Shown piece by piece: positions 44,560 to 55,299 of a stretch of 64,000 nucleotides of DNA; the stretch's first letter is position 1; each line of letters begins with the position of its first letter. Below the pieces are notes generated by a model that worked only from the letters and a program-made list of their open reading frames with translations, was not told where the DNA came from and searched no databases. The stretch covers positions 398,277 through 462,276 of the forward strand of contig CAJHNH020008046.1 of assembly GCA_905116865.2 (NCBI GenBank). The letters are read 5' to 3'. Both the position numbers and the translations under genes were made by a program. This stretch comes from Candidula unifasciata. Its lineage: Eukaryota > Mollusca > Gastropoda > Stylommatophora > Geomitridae.

Positions 44560-44740
44560 TACTGAAAGAGAAGAGAGACTGAGACCCGAGGAAGATGCGA
44601 ACAATTTGGACAGATACTATTAGAAAAACTACAACAGTATCAAGTGTCTATGCTTGATCTGACCAGAACATGAAACTTGTACATTCCTCTGTACATGAAG
44701 CAGTAAACGATGCAGAGAAGAAGAAGAAGTATTGTCAGGA
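44560..44740 (+). pseudogene. LINE RT C-terminal tail
   Basis: A plus frame gives MRTIWTDTIRKTTTVSSVY; another gives SVHEAVNDAEKKKK, resembling the terminal basic segment and HEAVNDRxxWR box of RTE-like LINEs. It ends in a gaagaagaagaag run. The segment agtatcaagtgtct is shared with 34670-34690. Confidence 0.5.
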
Positions 44741-44924
44741 GAAACATACAGTTTGCTCTAAATGGTAATGCAGGAAGAGGGATACAATTGGCCGCTTTAA
44801 TACACGAAAGACAGATTCACATAGAAGTGAGCTAGCTGCCTTTTTATTTTTAACCTTTGGAATGTTGGAGTCATCAAATTATTGCATTTTTATATATATT
44901 AAACAAATATATATTGTAATAGTC

Positions 44925-45068
44925 CGCACTCATAGAAAGAAGTAGAAAGATAGAAGGACACACTAAACAACATACAATTCGAAAGCTATAGTTGACCTTC
45001 CGGGAATCGAACCTTTCAACTCCACATGGCGTGTGAGCCTCAACCTCTCTGTTTATTTATGTGAATGA
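44925..45068 (-). mobile_element. SINE-3, minus-strand copy
   Basis: On the minus strand it reads gctcacacgccatgtggag, ggttcgattcccggaaggtc (B box), aactatagctttcgaattg, tccttctatctttctac, tatgagtgcgg. It matches the right halves of 45215-45490 and 49285-49560. Confidence 0.8.
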
Positions 45069-45214
45069 CGTGTAACACAATGGAACCTGCCATTAAAATC
45101 ATTCTTAAATGAATATGTATTCTAGACAAAGCATTACGGTCTACTGAGCTTGTAAATTGTTGCTGTGTATGTTATTCGACCTATGTTTCGTTAATATAAA
45201 TTTATGTAACCTAT

Positions 45215-45490
45215 CATGCCATTTCAATGGCTTAAGATAAATTATGTCCGTACTCCATAGTTGTGGATTTCAAGCTAGACTGTAGACATCTCTAATGAAA
45301 ACAAATTATTTTTGGGGGTGCCTAGTTAGTCGTGCTCTTAGTGCACCTGCTTCCATAGCAAGACGTACACGCCATTTGGAGGTGATAGGTTCGATTCCCG
45401 GCACGTCAGCTATAGCTTTCGATGTTAATGTTGTCTATTGTGTTCTATTTTTCTACTTTTTTATATGAGTGCAGATTATTGTTTATTGTA
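45215..45490 (+). mobile_element. SINE-3, plus-strand copy 1
   Basis: An upstream segment catttcaatggcttaag, ccatagttgtggatttcaag precedes a tRNA-like head. The head starts gtgcctagttagtcgtgctc and ends ggttcgattcccggcac; gtgcc and ggcac could pair as an acceptor-like stem. The tail is ctatagctttcgatgttaat then tatgagtgcag. The same order occurs at 49285-49560. Confidence 0.82.
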
Positions 45491-46194
45491 TGTATACATA
45501 TATATAATATTTCTCTGGTCTCATGGGTTCCTAGTCTGTTTATGTGAATATTGTATTTTTAGAAGATGTTTAAGAATAACATGAAAAGATTAAAACAGAA
45601 CAGAGAATAAAACGGCCACCCCTGAAGCATAGACTGAGAACGAGACCCTATGACACTCTGCAAGGATCAGATACAATGATGGTCAGTTGCTGAAATAGTA
45701 TGCTAAACTTCACTGAGATTATCCCTACTCCACTGGTCAATGGCCTGACTAGCTCTAGTCCATTAGTCAATAGCCCGATGGCAGCTAATGGCCACTATCG
45801 AACACCAGAATCATTGTCCACGATGAAAAGCTTCTGGCTGTGGAAACAGCCGGCGCCTGGTTTCTAAATCCAGTCTGGGGGCGATTCTCAAATTATTCAG
45901 TGTGGTGATCTGTTACATTATTGTGCTACCTTACAAAAAATTACAGTATTGTAAAGGGGATCCCTTCGAAAGATACTTTCACCTTACGGAAAAATCCACA
46001 AATGACCTATGTCCCCATATCGTCAGTCAGCAGACTGGCAAAGATGAATCTCTTTTAAAAACCTCCAAGGACGGGAAATTCAATAGTACGGATTTTGCAG
46101 AACGATTACCTGTTAAATGTGGCTGGACTGACAGGGATCAAACATGCAGAGTGGGTAAGGGTGCCATTAGTTGCGATGGGGCTATTGACTAACG
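45491..46194. other. unassigned sequence
   Basis: An open frame at 45902-46192 (96 residues) has no motif I recognise. No repeat partner in the window. Confidence 0.35.
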
Positions 46195-46202
46195 GACTAA
46201 AG

Positions 46203-46390
46203 CTGTTGCTCTCAACCTTCCTAATGCCGCGACCCTTTAATACAGTTCCCTTATGTTGTGGCAACCATCGAACAATTATTTTTGTTCAGAACTTTAATCA
46301 ATATGTGTTTTCCGATGGACTTAGGCGACCCCTGGGAAAGCATCGTTAGAACTCCCAAAAGTGTCGTGACCGACAGGTTGAGAGCCGCTG
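46203..46390. mobile_element. SPIN-like nonautonomous hAT MITE with perfect 8-bp TSD
   Basis: The 188-bp element is flanked by gactaaag on both sides (46195-46202 and 46391-46398). Its ends read ctgttgctctcaacctt and, on the other strand, cagcggctctcaacctg (13 of 17). Internal blocks tcctaatgccgcgacccttt, aatacagttccc, atgtgttttccgatgg and cttaggcgacccctg are, from memory, the hallmark blocks of the short hAT elements called SPIN in tetrapods (URR1-type elements in rodents look related). It carries no transposase. The duplication and inverted ends are seen directly; the family name is recall. Confidence 0.85.
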
Positions 46391-46540
46391 GACTAAAGGT
46401 AGTCACGTCATTGACCAATGGGGTAGGAATAATCTCAGTGAAATACAAGTGAATCAAACATAGATGGAGGCAACTGATCAACCAAAAGCAACCACTGTCT
46501 CAACGACACGCGGTGTTGTATAACAACGATGATGGCGTAT

Positions 46541-46541
46541 C

Positions 46542-46600
<59 letters not shown>
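46541..46600. repeat. ATG/GAT trinucleotide microsatellite
   Basis: A pure gat run of about 20 units. Confidence 0.97.
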
Positions 46601-46739
46601 CAGCTCACACATCTACTTTTTTCTTCCTCCTACCCTCGCGAATTGTTTTGTATTTTTGTTTTCTCTGAGGTTGTTCTTGATGCTATTGCTCCATGTTTTG
46701 TGTAGTCTCCCCATGCTCTCTATTCTCTACACTTCTGAA

Positions 46740-47060
46740 TTGTGGCTCTGTGGAAGTCAATACTAAGGCATTCCCATCAGATGACCACTCCCTTTCATCA
46801 TTATCATCACCATTCTTGTATTCTGGTAAAGGTCCCATAGGGATCACAGTCTATTCTTCCATTACATCTGCCTCTGCAACTGTTCCAACACCTTCTCTCG
46901 TCAGTTTTATCTTAGGATTTCAATATGTCATCCTCACCCCGCTCAGTCCATTTGGTTCCCATTTAAGGGCCCGCTTAATGATTCTGTGTTCGCTTCCTCT
47001 GAGGATGTTCCCAATCTAACGCCATGTTCCTTGTCCTATAACTCGATACCAGAGGTTGTC
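46740..47060 (-). pseudogene. LINE RT C-terminal fragment
   Basis: The minus strand reads NILRGSEHRIIKRALKWEPN, then GVRMTY, IKLTREGVGTVAEAD. This resembles the LR-(x)n-KRALKWEP-(x)n basic tail of CR1/RTE-like reverse transcriptases, where a basic W-R-R-(x)n-E segment follows. No catalytic part is present. Confidence 0.5.
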
Positions 47061-47472
47061 CAGACATTTCTGTTCTTTTTCCTTTGCTTTTACAAAACAA
47101 TTAATAATATCTTCAATCATTTAATGTCATTCTATTTTTTTATTTTTCAAATGCATTCAACTTTTATTCCAAGTCTTTAGTGGTTATCAAATTTCTTCCC
47201 TTTTTTTTTTTTTTTACGTCGTAGATTTGCTTTGTGTGGTACATTTTGCATGTGCTATTTTCTAACATCAACACGGCTTCATTTGAGTAGGATCGCTGTA
47301 ATTGGGTAGAGATATCTATTTTCGTGCTCCAGCCAGCCCTTGTATATCTGACGACGATCTTATCACAGTGCTCTGATTGCCTAACGCATGACAACGTTTC
47401 ATGTCAGTATCGAACGGTTCAAGATGGAGGTCTTAGGTTCGTTTCACGCACGTGTTGTTCGATTCACTAGTG
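47061..47472. other. unassigned sequence
   Basis: A T-run near 47200. No gene recognised. Confidence 0.35.
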
Positions 47473-47484
47473 CAGTTTTTAAGG

Positions 47485-47703
47485 TTTGTTTGTTTTAGTA
47501 TCCAGAAGCCATGAGTTGTTAACCCTTAGGCTCGGTATTATGAATATCGCAACTGTTCGGCCTTGATTCCATTGTAAACACCGTAAATCTGGGAGAAAAT
47601 GGGGCTTTCCTGCCTACCCCAGGGATTGAACCCGGACCACAAGGAGTTCGTCACCCGGTCTCCGCGCAATCCGGTTTAGCCAATTACGCTAGAGAGCCGG
47701 GCA
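47485..47703 (-). mobile_element. SINE-2, full-length, perfect 12-bp TSD
   Basis: The minus strand starts tgcccggctctctagcg, taattggctaaaccgg, has a B box gtccgggttcaatccctgg, body ggtaggcaggaaagcccc, and ends in an aaacaaacaaa tail. The duplication cagtttttaagg occurs at 47473-47484 and 47704-47715 without mismatch. It is the youngest-looking SINE here. Confidence 0.92.
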
Positions 47704-47715
47704 CAGTTTTTAAGG

Positions 47716-48160
47716 AGATATCTGGAGCTAAGGAGTTCGTATTTTGTCGGATGTTCCCTGCAGACGGCTAGTTGTTCTGCTGAGACATTCCGAGTTATAT
47801 AGTAAAACCCACCTCAGTAAAGTCCATTGTCAGGGCTAACTTAGAATGTTTATATACGAGAACCGCCACTGGTATACCAGGGGCTTCAAATGAAAACCTT
47901 ACAAATGTGATAGCGACTGCAATAACAAATGCTGTTGTCTTGTAACCTAGCAATACTTTATACCTCTCTTAGCTTCTGAATAGCTTCTCTAATTTGAAAA
48001 TGTTGCCAAACATCAACAGAACTATCATTGTTCATAGTTCATTTAAATATCATCTTCATCGCTCATAAGAAATGACCTTGGGTGCTCTGATCTGCTCCTG
48101 AGTATGTCTCTAAGTGTGTTTAGGCCAGAACTCATATTCTGTTCTGGTTGAGGTAACCAC
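47716..48160. other. unassigned sequence
   Basis: No gene or repeat recognised. Confidence 0.35.
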
Positions 48161-48164
48161 GTGT

Positions 48165-48506
48165 GGCTCCCTCATGGTTTATCAGTCTCATGGCTTCAGT
48201 TGGCACACCCAGAGTATGCAGTCAATTCCTTAAAAATCATTTTTCCCGGAAACTCAAATCCTCACAGCGTTTAGTTTCTCGTATGGCATCAATGATGTGT
48301 CTCGTGTCTATAGATGTCCCATTCCTGGTAGTCGCAATGCCACCCAGGGTGTCTGCTCTCTCATTGTCTTTCACACCAGCATACCCTAGGACAGAAATGA
48401 AGGTGTTTTTGTGAACTATAAGCACACCAATACCAGTCGCTGAGCATTCATTCAGTCTTTGATTCCTAGTCAACGCATCGATAACGTTTCCTTGAATGCC
48501 AACCAC
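48165..48506 (-). pseudogene. LINE RNase H C-terminal fragment
   Basis: The minus frame contains ISVLGYAGVKDNERADTLGG, matching the W-(x)n-G-H-(x)-G-V-x-G-N-E-R-A-D box at the end of RNase H (His changed to Tyr-Ala context here), then HIIDAIRETKRCEDLSFREK and a stop. It resembles the C-terminal region of the LINE at 35247-36925 but is a different, more decayed lineage. Confidence 0.62.
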
Positions 48507-48510
48507 CGAG

Positions 48511-49284
48511 AACTACGTTCTTTAACTTTGTATATGCTTGCATTTGGTTTGGAAATACTGCAGAAATCTCGCTTCATTCAATGTGGCCCTTTTGGGATAT
48601 TTTGTTATCAGGCCTAAAGGTAATTCTTATTTTTTTAATCACAAAATTTGTTTCTTTGTAAGCAATTAAAGCCATTGAAATAGCTTAATAAATAAATAAA
48701 TACCAAAGGTATTGATTGGCACTTGCAAAAATCACGGATTTGGGGCGCTTGATTCTAATTTCTGTTTGCAAGCTTTTAAAAGCCGATATGAATGTTCTAA
48801 ATGTTATTACTGCATCTGTGCAGCAGGTAGAGGAGATGATGAAGAAGTGTCAGTCAAGTAACGGTTGACTCTGTAACAGCTGCAATAGGGTGCCCACATG
48901 GTTCAGCATACAACATAATGCACTGAAATCCCACCTTGGCGGGACACATTTGTCGAATGACGCAGTAGTTGAATGTGAAGTGAAAATGTGGTTTAGAAAA
49001 CAGAGAACGCAGCTCTCTGTAGCATGCTTTGGAGGATTGATAAAACTTTGGGACAAATGCATTAATATTGGTAGACATTATGTTGAAATTATTTTTGTGG
49101 TGTATGTGTAAAAAAATAATGGTTTTCAAGTTGTTATCGCCTTTACTTGTGTGTGTGTATGTGTGTGTGTGTGTGACTCACTTATTGACTTAACCTTGTG
49201 TATTATTTTTGTGAGATGTGGAGAATCATTGGTGTTTAATTGTTCAGCTTAACTTTAGATCTGTAGATTTTGTTCTCACAAGAT
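48511..49284. other. unassigned sequence
   Basis: Overlapping short open frames at 48850-49129 (both strands) have no known motif. A short tg tract lies at 49147-49175. Confidence 0.35.
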
Positions 49285-49560
49285 AAGGTACCATTTCAAT
49301 GGTTTGAACTGAATTCTGTCCGTTTTCCATAGTTGTGGATTTCAAGCTGTACTATAGACATGGCCAATAAGACACCTTTTATTGGGAGTGCCTAGTTGAC
49401 CATGTTCTTAGTGTACTTGTATCCCTGGCGAGGTTCACACGCTTTCTGGAGGTAACAGGTTTAATTCCCGGCACGGTAACTATAGCTTTCGATTTTGATG
49501 TTGTCTTGTGTGTTCTTCTATCTTTCTATGAGTGCCGATCAAAACATTTTCTATTACTTG
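49285..49560 (+). mobile_element. SINE-3, plus-strand copy 2
   Basis: The order catttcaatggtttgaac, ccatagttgtggatttcaag, gtgcctagttgaccatg, ggtttaattcccggcac, ctatagctttcgattttgat, tatgagtgccg aligns with 45215-45490 over about 270 bp with scattered substitutions. Confidence 0.82.
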
Positions 49561-50284
49561 ATAATTATATATTGTTCTCACTTAAACACGTCCTGATTTT
49601 ATGTCAGAATGTGGCTTATGATCCCCTAACTCGGCATAGAACATTTAGTTTTCGTAAATTAGCAAGGTCTTCAATGACAATAAATGTTTTCAGTTTTGAA
49701 GTTGTCAGCTGTGTGACTGGAGATATCAAAACGTGTAGTAATCGTCAGTCAGCAAGGCCTTTTATGATTTTGAAAGCTGTTTTTGTCTAGTTCCTCTTCA
49801 TATTTCTACTCTTTCCTGTCCCATTAACAAGTGTTGATTGTTTGCCAATCGTCATATCACAGCTGGTGAAACTTGGAGTATCCGTCACTCAACCACGACA
49901 AATGACAAACCAATTTAAGTGGTTTCTGTATTCACCGGCTCACACATTCAAGATGAGAGTGAACGTAATTGCCCTAATTCGTGTCCATTGTTTAACCACC
50001 AAACAAAAACACTGCGAACAGCCAAGCGTAAAATGGCTGCGCCCGTTCACAATGAGACTTTGGTAATCTGATACATGTTGCGCTGTAAATATGAATAGAG
50101 ACTGTTGATACGCGATCGATAGTTATTGTTTAATGCCGTCGGTAAGCTGTGTTTGTGATTGTAAGATGTAGCAAAGGCCTCTTTCACGCCATTATAACAT
50201 TGGGTGTATGGTGCTGATCCGTATTTGAAAGACCACTTGAGACTGTCTATGCTATCAGAGCCACACTTGGACGCTTACATCCCA
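49561..50284. other. unassigned sequence
   Basis: Open frames at 49506-49790 and 49842-50066 have no known motif. Confidence 0.35.
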
Positions 50285-50678
50285 TAATGAACATAAAATT
50301 GTGATAACAGAGATAAAATGCCTTGGAAGAGCTGCAGGAGTTTTAAGGACAGACAGAATACGAAATCACGAAATCAGGCGTATGCTTGGAATGAAGCCAG
50401 TCTTACAGGTCATTAAAGAACAACATATGAAATGGTTTGGACACCTAACAAGAATGCCCTGGTACTGTCTGCCACAAAGAGCCTCACTGAAACGTTACAA
50501 CGAGGGAACACCTCGCAAAACATGGAGTGAGGGCATTACGAGCAGCCTTACAGAAAGGGACATCAGTCCTAATAGTGCTCTTGACATAGCTCATCAACAA
50601 ATGGCACATCTTCCCCCGACACTTCACTGGGGTACACGGTGGAAGAGAAGAAGAACTGCGACTCGACTGGTGATGTAA
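50285..50678 (+). pseudogene. LINE RT C-terminus, one open frame
   Basis: A 125-codon frame reads ITEIKCLGRAAGVLRTDRIR, NHEIRRMLGMKPVLQVIK, QHMKWFGHLTRMP, then GTPRKTWSEGI. This is the C-L-R-R-(x)n-D-R-x-R-N, K-W-F-G-H, R-P-R-x-T-W order of RTE/CR1-like LINE tails. It is open throughout yet lacks palm, fingers and endonuclease, so it is a 5'-truncated copy and not a gene. A minus-strand SINE-1 abuts its 3' side. Confidence 0.78.
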
Positions 50679-50858
50679 TCAACATTACGCTTTCCGCCTT
50701 TACTTTCTGGGACATTCCCTTGTACACTTTTCGGGCTGGGTCGAACAAGGAGCTTATATCGAATTTCTGTTTTAAAAATCCGCTAGATGTGGACTCGAAC
50801 CTATTACCTTCGTGGTGACTGCAAAGTTTTAGTGACTGCTCTACAGCGATTGTCCTTC
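50668..50858 (-). mobile_element. SINE-1 copy lacking the tail
   Basis: The minus strand reads gctgtagagcagtcactaa, gttcgagtccacatctagc, gacccagcccgaaaagtg, gaaagtaaaggcggaaagc and gtaatgttgattacatcacc. Head and body are present; the tail ends at the LINE boundary. Confidence 0.8.
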
Positions 50859-50989
50859 ATCATACTAAAAGTAAATTTACTTTCCACGACACTGGCAGGT
50901 ATTTCTTGATGTCCCTAAGGAATGGCAAAAGTATTAACTGCATTTCGGCCAAATAAAAGGCTAAATCTATAATTTCATATGAATTCAAT

Positions 50990-51055
50990 TGACGACGCTG
51001 TCAACAACATAGCAACTGCCTTTACTTCCAAGGACATTACCCGATATCAATTTTG
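50990..51055 (-). mobile_element. SINE-1 body fragment
   Basis: The minus strand reads ggtaatgtccttggaagtaa, aggcagttgctatgttg. Only about 60 bp is recognisable. Confidence 0.5.
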
Positions 51056-51450
51056 AATGCCGCAAAATACAGAGGTCACTATTGCAACAAATCCATACCG
51101 ATGCTAATTGGAATCCGCAAGTTAAATAACAGAAAAAAAATGTATGAGTGTGAGAAGCAGGTTCGTACGATGTATTCATGATGACACATTGATTACCCCG
51201 TGAGATCTGGCCGATTACAGTGATCATGTCGCAGATAAAGAATCGGGTTTGACAAGCGAGGTCACGCCGTTCCAATTAACCTGGATGTACGATTATTGAA
51301 TGTCCTCGATCTTCCAAGGAAACGGGTTGTGCAGTGACTAGTCACTTGTCTCTCTGCCAGAATGGCTGAGTGTTCAAATCCTGCTAAGCAAGCGCTGTTT
51401 TTGCTGTGTTTATTTTTTATTTTCAACATATGGTTTATTGTCATATAGTG
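51056..51450. other. unassigned sequence with tRNA-like head
   Basis: At about 51330-51400, cagtgactagtcacttgtc and gagtgttcaaatcctgct resemble A and B boxes of a tRNA-type SINE head. There is no recognisable body. Confidence 0.35.
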
Positions 51451-51451
51451 C

Positions 51452-51835
51452 TATCGGGGGCCGCGTTAGCGCAGTTTATAAGAGGCCCGCTTTCAAATCC
51501 AGCTGCGATTCGCTGCAGCCACGGTCGGTGTTCGAAACCAGGCGGCTCCCTGGGTTCACCAAGCCTCTAGGAAATGGGTACCAGAGTTGACACTCTGGTG
51601 TAAATAGAGGAACGTCGCTGTAGCTACAGAGTTACGTGCGAACGGCGACACAGGCGGGCAGTTCTTATGAGCTGCCCGTACTGGTGGCAGAGCACTTATG
51701 GTTTATAACTGTGTGCAATGACGCTGGTTCAGATCTCCCGACTTACCTTTATACCTTACCTTTACCTTACCTTACCTTACCTGACCTTACCTGACCTGAC
51801 CTTACCTGACCTTACCTGACCTTATTCACAGAAAA
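51452..51835 (+). mobile_element. SINE-4 with CTTAC tail
   Basis: The head reads ggggccgcgttagcgcagtt and ggtcggtgttcgaaaccagg, an A-box/B-box pair. The body has gggtaccagagttgacactc and gaacggcgacacaggcggg. The tail is a run of cttac and ctgac pentamers (51743-51830). The only copy of this family in the window. Confidence 0.7.
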
Positions 51836-52785
51836 TACATGACAAGCTAGAGGTGGTCAAGGCTTTTTGGAATCTAATGAACAACACAGAAGAACAAACA
51901 AATGATCACTGTTTGTGGCGAATGATACTGCGGTGAGTGACCGGGGGATGTGCCGACACTCAACATTCACATGGAATCCAAAGTGGACATATAAACAGAC
52001 TGTCACTAGCACCATGGGCATGGGAATTCTGGGCTGGTGAATGAAGATACAGACGGAGCCCCAATAGGAATATCAGCTCAACTCAAAGTAGAGTATACAG
52101 ACAGAAAATGGGAGCAGCAATAGGGCAATGGCTAAATATTGGTTTGGCGGTTTAAAAGTCCTGGCTCAAACCCGCACTAGGGAAGATGTCTTATAATACA
52201 CATTTGCTCCTGTATAAGGCCATCCTAAAGTGGGTTCATGGAAATGTTCTGAGAATTTTTTTTTTTTTTTTAATGCTAACTCGAAAATGGTCCCTTTTTT
52301 AAAAATCTGTTCCTTCATTCATTGTTCTACTGTGCCTTTATATGTCACAAAGGGCTCACGGTATATTTTTCCATTCCGCTCTATCCTCTGTAATCACTTG
52401 GACATCATGAATGAAATCCAGTACACTGCCTTTGGCTTCTATCACCATCGTTGGCTCTATGGTTTCTCTTGGAAGTCCTTCTATATGGACAGCAAATAAC
52501 TCACAAATATAATCTACTACATACACCAGAAGAGGACAATCCGCGTCCTTTAGGCGCCTTGTCAGAAGCTGAAAACTTGGGATCGTGAGGACGACGGGGA
52601 AGAAAAAAACAAGAGGGCGACCAACAGCGACAGTCTGGCATCACGGCATTTGAATCATTACAGTACACGAGTAACTGGACACGAAGATCAACATCACGCA
52701 GCATCAACAACAACAAAAGGCCTAAAGTGTTCATCTTCATTTTCATATTCTTCCCTACTCCTGTTGTGCCTCACAGTCCATGTTT
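51836..52785. other. unassigned sequence with SINE-like traces
   Basis: At 52105-52270 ggcaatggctaaatattgg, ggctcaaacccgcactagg and ccatcctaaagtgggttc may be a SINE-1-type head. At 52585-52640 a plus frame GRRGRKKTRGRPTATVW resembles a LINE basic tail. Both are weak. Confidence 0.35.
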
Positions 52786-53090
52786 TGATGAGGTATCGGG
52801 TATGAGCTTTGGTATGTGCTACGTTAGGTGCTGGTAGTTACGGCCTCGGATATTCCGTCTATCCATGGCTTGCATGATCCACCTCTAGCTGCTTCTATTA
52901 TGTCTAAGTGACAGGGCCCTTTGTGGCTATCTGGTGGTAGTTTTGATTCATGTCTGAACCATTTGATCGGCTGTCTCTTGATGTAGTTTAATGCTGATTC
53001 CGTCCCAAATTTGTTTTCTGGCATCATTATTTCTGATCATGTCTCTTCTAGTTTTATTAATGTTTATCTTCTACATTGTCTTCACGGAAC
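52786..53090 (-). pseudogene. LINE RT C-terminal fragment
   Basis: The minus frame reads ENKFGTESALNYIKRQPIKW, F-R-H at the FGH position, then KPWIDGISEAV, which fits the thumb-to-tail order of RTE/CR1-like LINEs (Y-I-x-R-Q-x-I-K-W-F-G-H). It ends just before the 15/16-bp array. Confidence 0.65.
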
Positions 53091-53145
53091 ACAGTAAATA
53101 GAATCATAAGGGACCATTTCTCACCATTGACATATGAGGCGTGTA

Positions 53146-55018
53146 ATCTGAGATGTTAGATACAGAGATGTTAGATACAGAGATGTTAGTATACAGAGAT
53201 GTTAAATACAGAGATGTTAGATACAGAGATGTTAGATACAGAGATGTTAGTATACAGAGATGTTAGTATACAGAGATGTTAGATACAGAGATGTTAGTAT
53301 ACAGAGATGTTAGTATACAGAGATGTTAGTATACAGAGATGTTAGTATACAGAGATGTTAATATACAGAGATGTTAGTATACAGAGATGTTAGATACAGA
53401 GATGTTAGTATACAGAGATGTTAGTATACACAGATGTTAGTATACAGAGATGTTAGTATACAGAGATGTTAGATACAGAGATGTTAGTATACAGAGATGT
53501 TAGTATACAGAGATGTTAGTATACAGAGATGTTAGATACAGAGATGTCAGATACAGAGATGTTAGTATACAGAGATGTTAGTATACAGAGATGTTAGTAT
53601 ACAGAGATGTTAGATACAGAGATGTTAGATACAGAGATGTTAGATACAGAGATGTTAGATACAGAGATGTTAGATACAGAGATGATAGATACAGAGATGT
53701 TAGATACAGTGATGTTAGATACAGAGATGTTAGATACAGAGATGTTAGATACAGAGATGTTAGATACAGAGATGTTAGATACAGAGATGTTAGATACAGT
53801 GATGTTAGTATACAGAGATGTTAGTATACAGAGATGTTAGTATACAGAGATGTTAGTATACAGAGATGTTAGTATACAGAGATGTTAGATACAGAGATGT
53901 TAGATACAGAGATGTTAGATACAGAGATGTTAGATACAGAGATGTTAGATACAGAGATGTCAGATACAGAGATGTTAGTATACAGAGATGTTAGTATACA
54001 GAGATGTTAGTATACAGAGATGTTAGTATACAGAGATGTTAGATACAGAGATGTTAGTATACAGAGATGTTAGTATACAGAGATGTTAAATACAGAGATG
54101 TTAGTATACAGAGATGTTAGATACAGAGATGTTAGATACAGAGATGTTAAATACAGAGATGTTAGATACAGAGATGTTAGATACAGAGATGTTAGATACA
54201 GAGATGTTAGTATACAGAGATGTTAGTATACAGAGATGTTAGTATACAGAGATGTTAGATACAGAGATGTTAGATACAGAGATGTTAGATACAGAGATGT
54301 TAGATACAGAGATGTCAGATACAGAGATGTTAGTATACAGAGATGTTAGTATACAGAGATGTTAGTATACAGAGATGTTAGATACAGAGATGTTAGATAC
54401 AGAGATGTTAGTATACAGAGATGTTAGTATACAGAGATGTTAGATACAGAGATGTTAGATACAGAGATGTTAGATACAGAGATGTCAGATACAGAGATGT
54501 TAAATACAGAGATGTTAGTATACAAAGATGTCAGATACAGAGATGTTAGTATACAGAGATGTTAGTATACAGAGATGTTAGATACAGAGATGTTAAATAC
54601 AGAGATGTTAGTATACAGAGATGTTAGATACAGAGATGTTAGATACAGAGATGTTAAATACAGAGATGTTAGATACAGAGATTTAGATACAGAGATGTTA
54701 GATACAGAGATGTTAGATACAGAGATGTTAGTATACAGAGATGTTAGATACAGAGATGTTAGATACAGAGATGTTAGTATACAGAGATGTTAGATACAGA
54801 GATGTTAAATACAGAGATGTTAGTATACAGAGATGTTAGATACAGAGATGTTAGATACAGAGATGTTAGTATACGGAGATGTTAGATACAGAGATGTTAG
54901 TATACAGAGATGTTAGATACAGAGATGTTAGTATACAGAGATGTTAGATACAGAGATGTTAGATACAGAGATGTTAGATACAGAGATGAGATGTTAGATA
55001 CAAAGATGTTAGTATACA
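53146..55018. repeat. mixed 15/16-bp minisatellite, about 120 units
   Basis: Two unit types alternate irregularly: gttagatacagagat (15 bp) and gttagtatacagagat (16 bp). Rarer units have taaatac, tcagatac or tatacac. Long uniform stretches (such as seven or more 15-bp units at 53609-53800) alternate with mixed blocks. Confidence 0.97.
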
Positions 55019-55019
55019 T

Positions 55020-55288
55020 CAGTCAGCACTCGATGGATGATGTGGTTAAAAAACTCGCCAGTCGCCGTTACTTTCCAAGACAATTACCATTTTATTTGTT
55101 GTGTACCGTCTTTTAACTCGACCCAGGTTTGAGTGTGTACCAGGTATAGTCTTGTGAAGTAAAGGCGGCCGGCGTTATGCTCACCTCAACACCCCCTCAT
55201 CTCCCGCCCCCCCCCCCCTTCAGTGCCCATAAAATATAGTCTAGCCCTAAATGTTCAGGACATCTGAGGCTGTAGTAAAGGGTCCTTT
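55020..55288. mobile_element. two SINE-1 fragments in inverted order between arrays
   Basis: A minus-strand piece at about 55025-55100 (complement reads ggtaattgtcttggaaagta) is followed by a plus-strand piece at 55105-55285 (tcgacccaggtttgagtg, gtgaagtaaaggcggccgg, gtctagccctaaatgttc). A C-run interrupts the second at 55207-55218. The pair fills exactly the gap between the 15/16-bp and 27-bp arrays. Confidence 0.7.
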
Positions 55289-55299
55289 ACAATTCTGTG

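Noticed and set aside
45326..45405. Functional tRNA gene
   Set aside because: A and B boxes and an acceptor-like stem are visible, but the cloverleaf is irregular and the same sequence recurs with a shared tail at 49.4 kb and 45.0 kb, so it is a SINE head.
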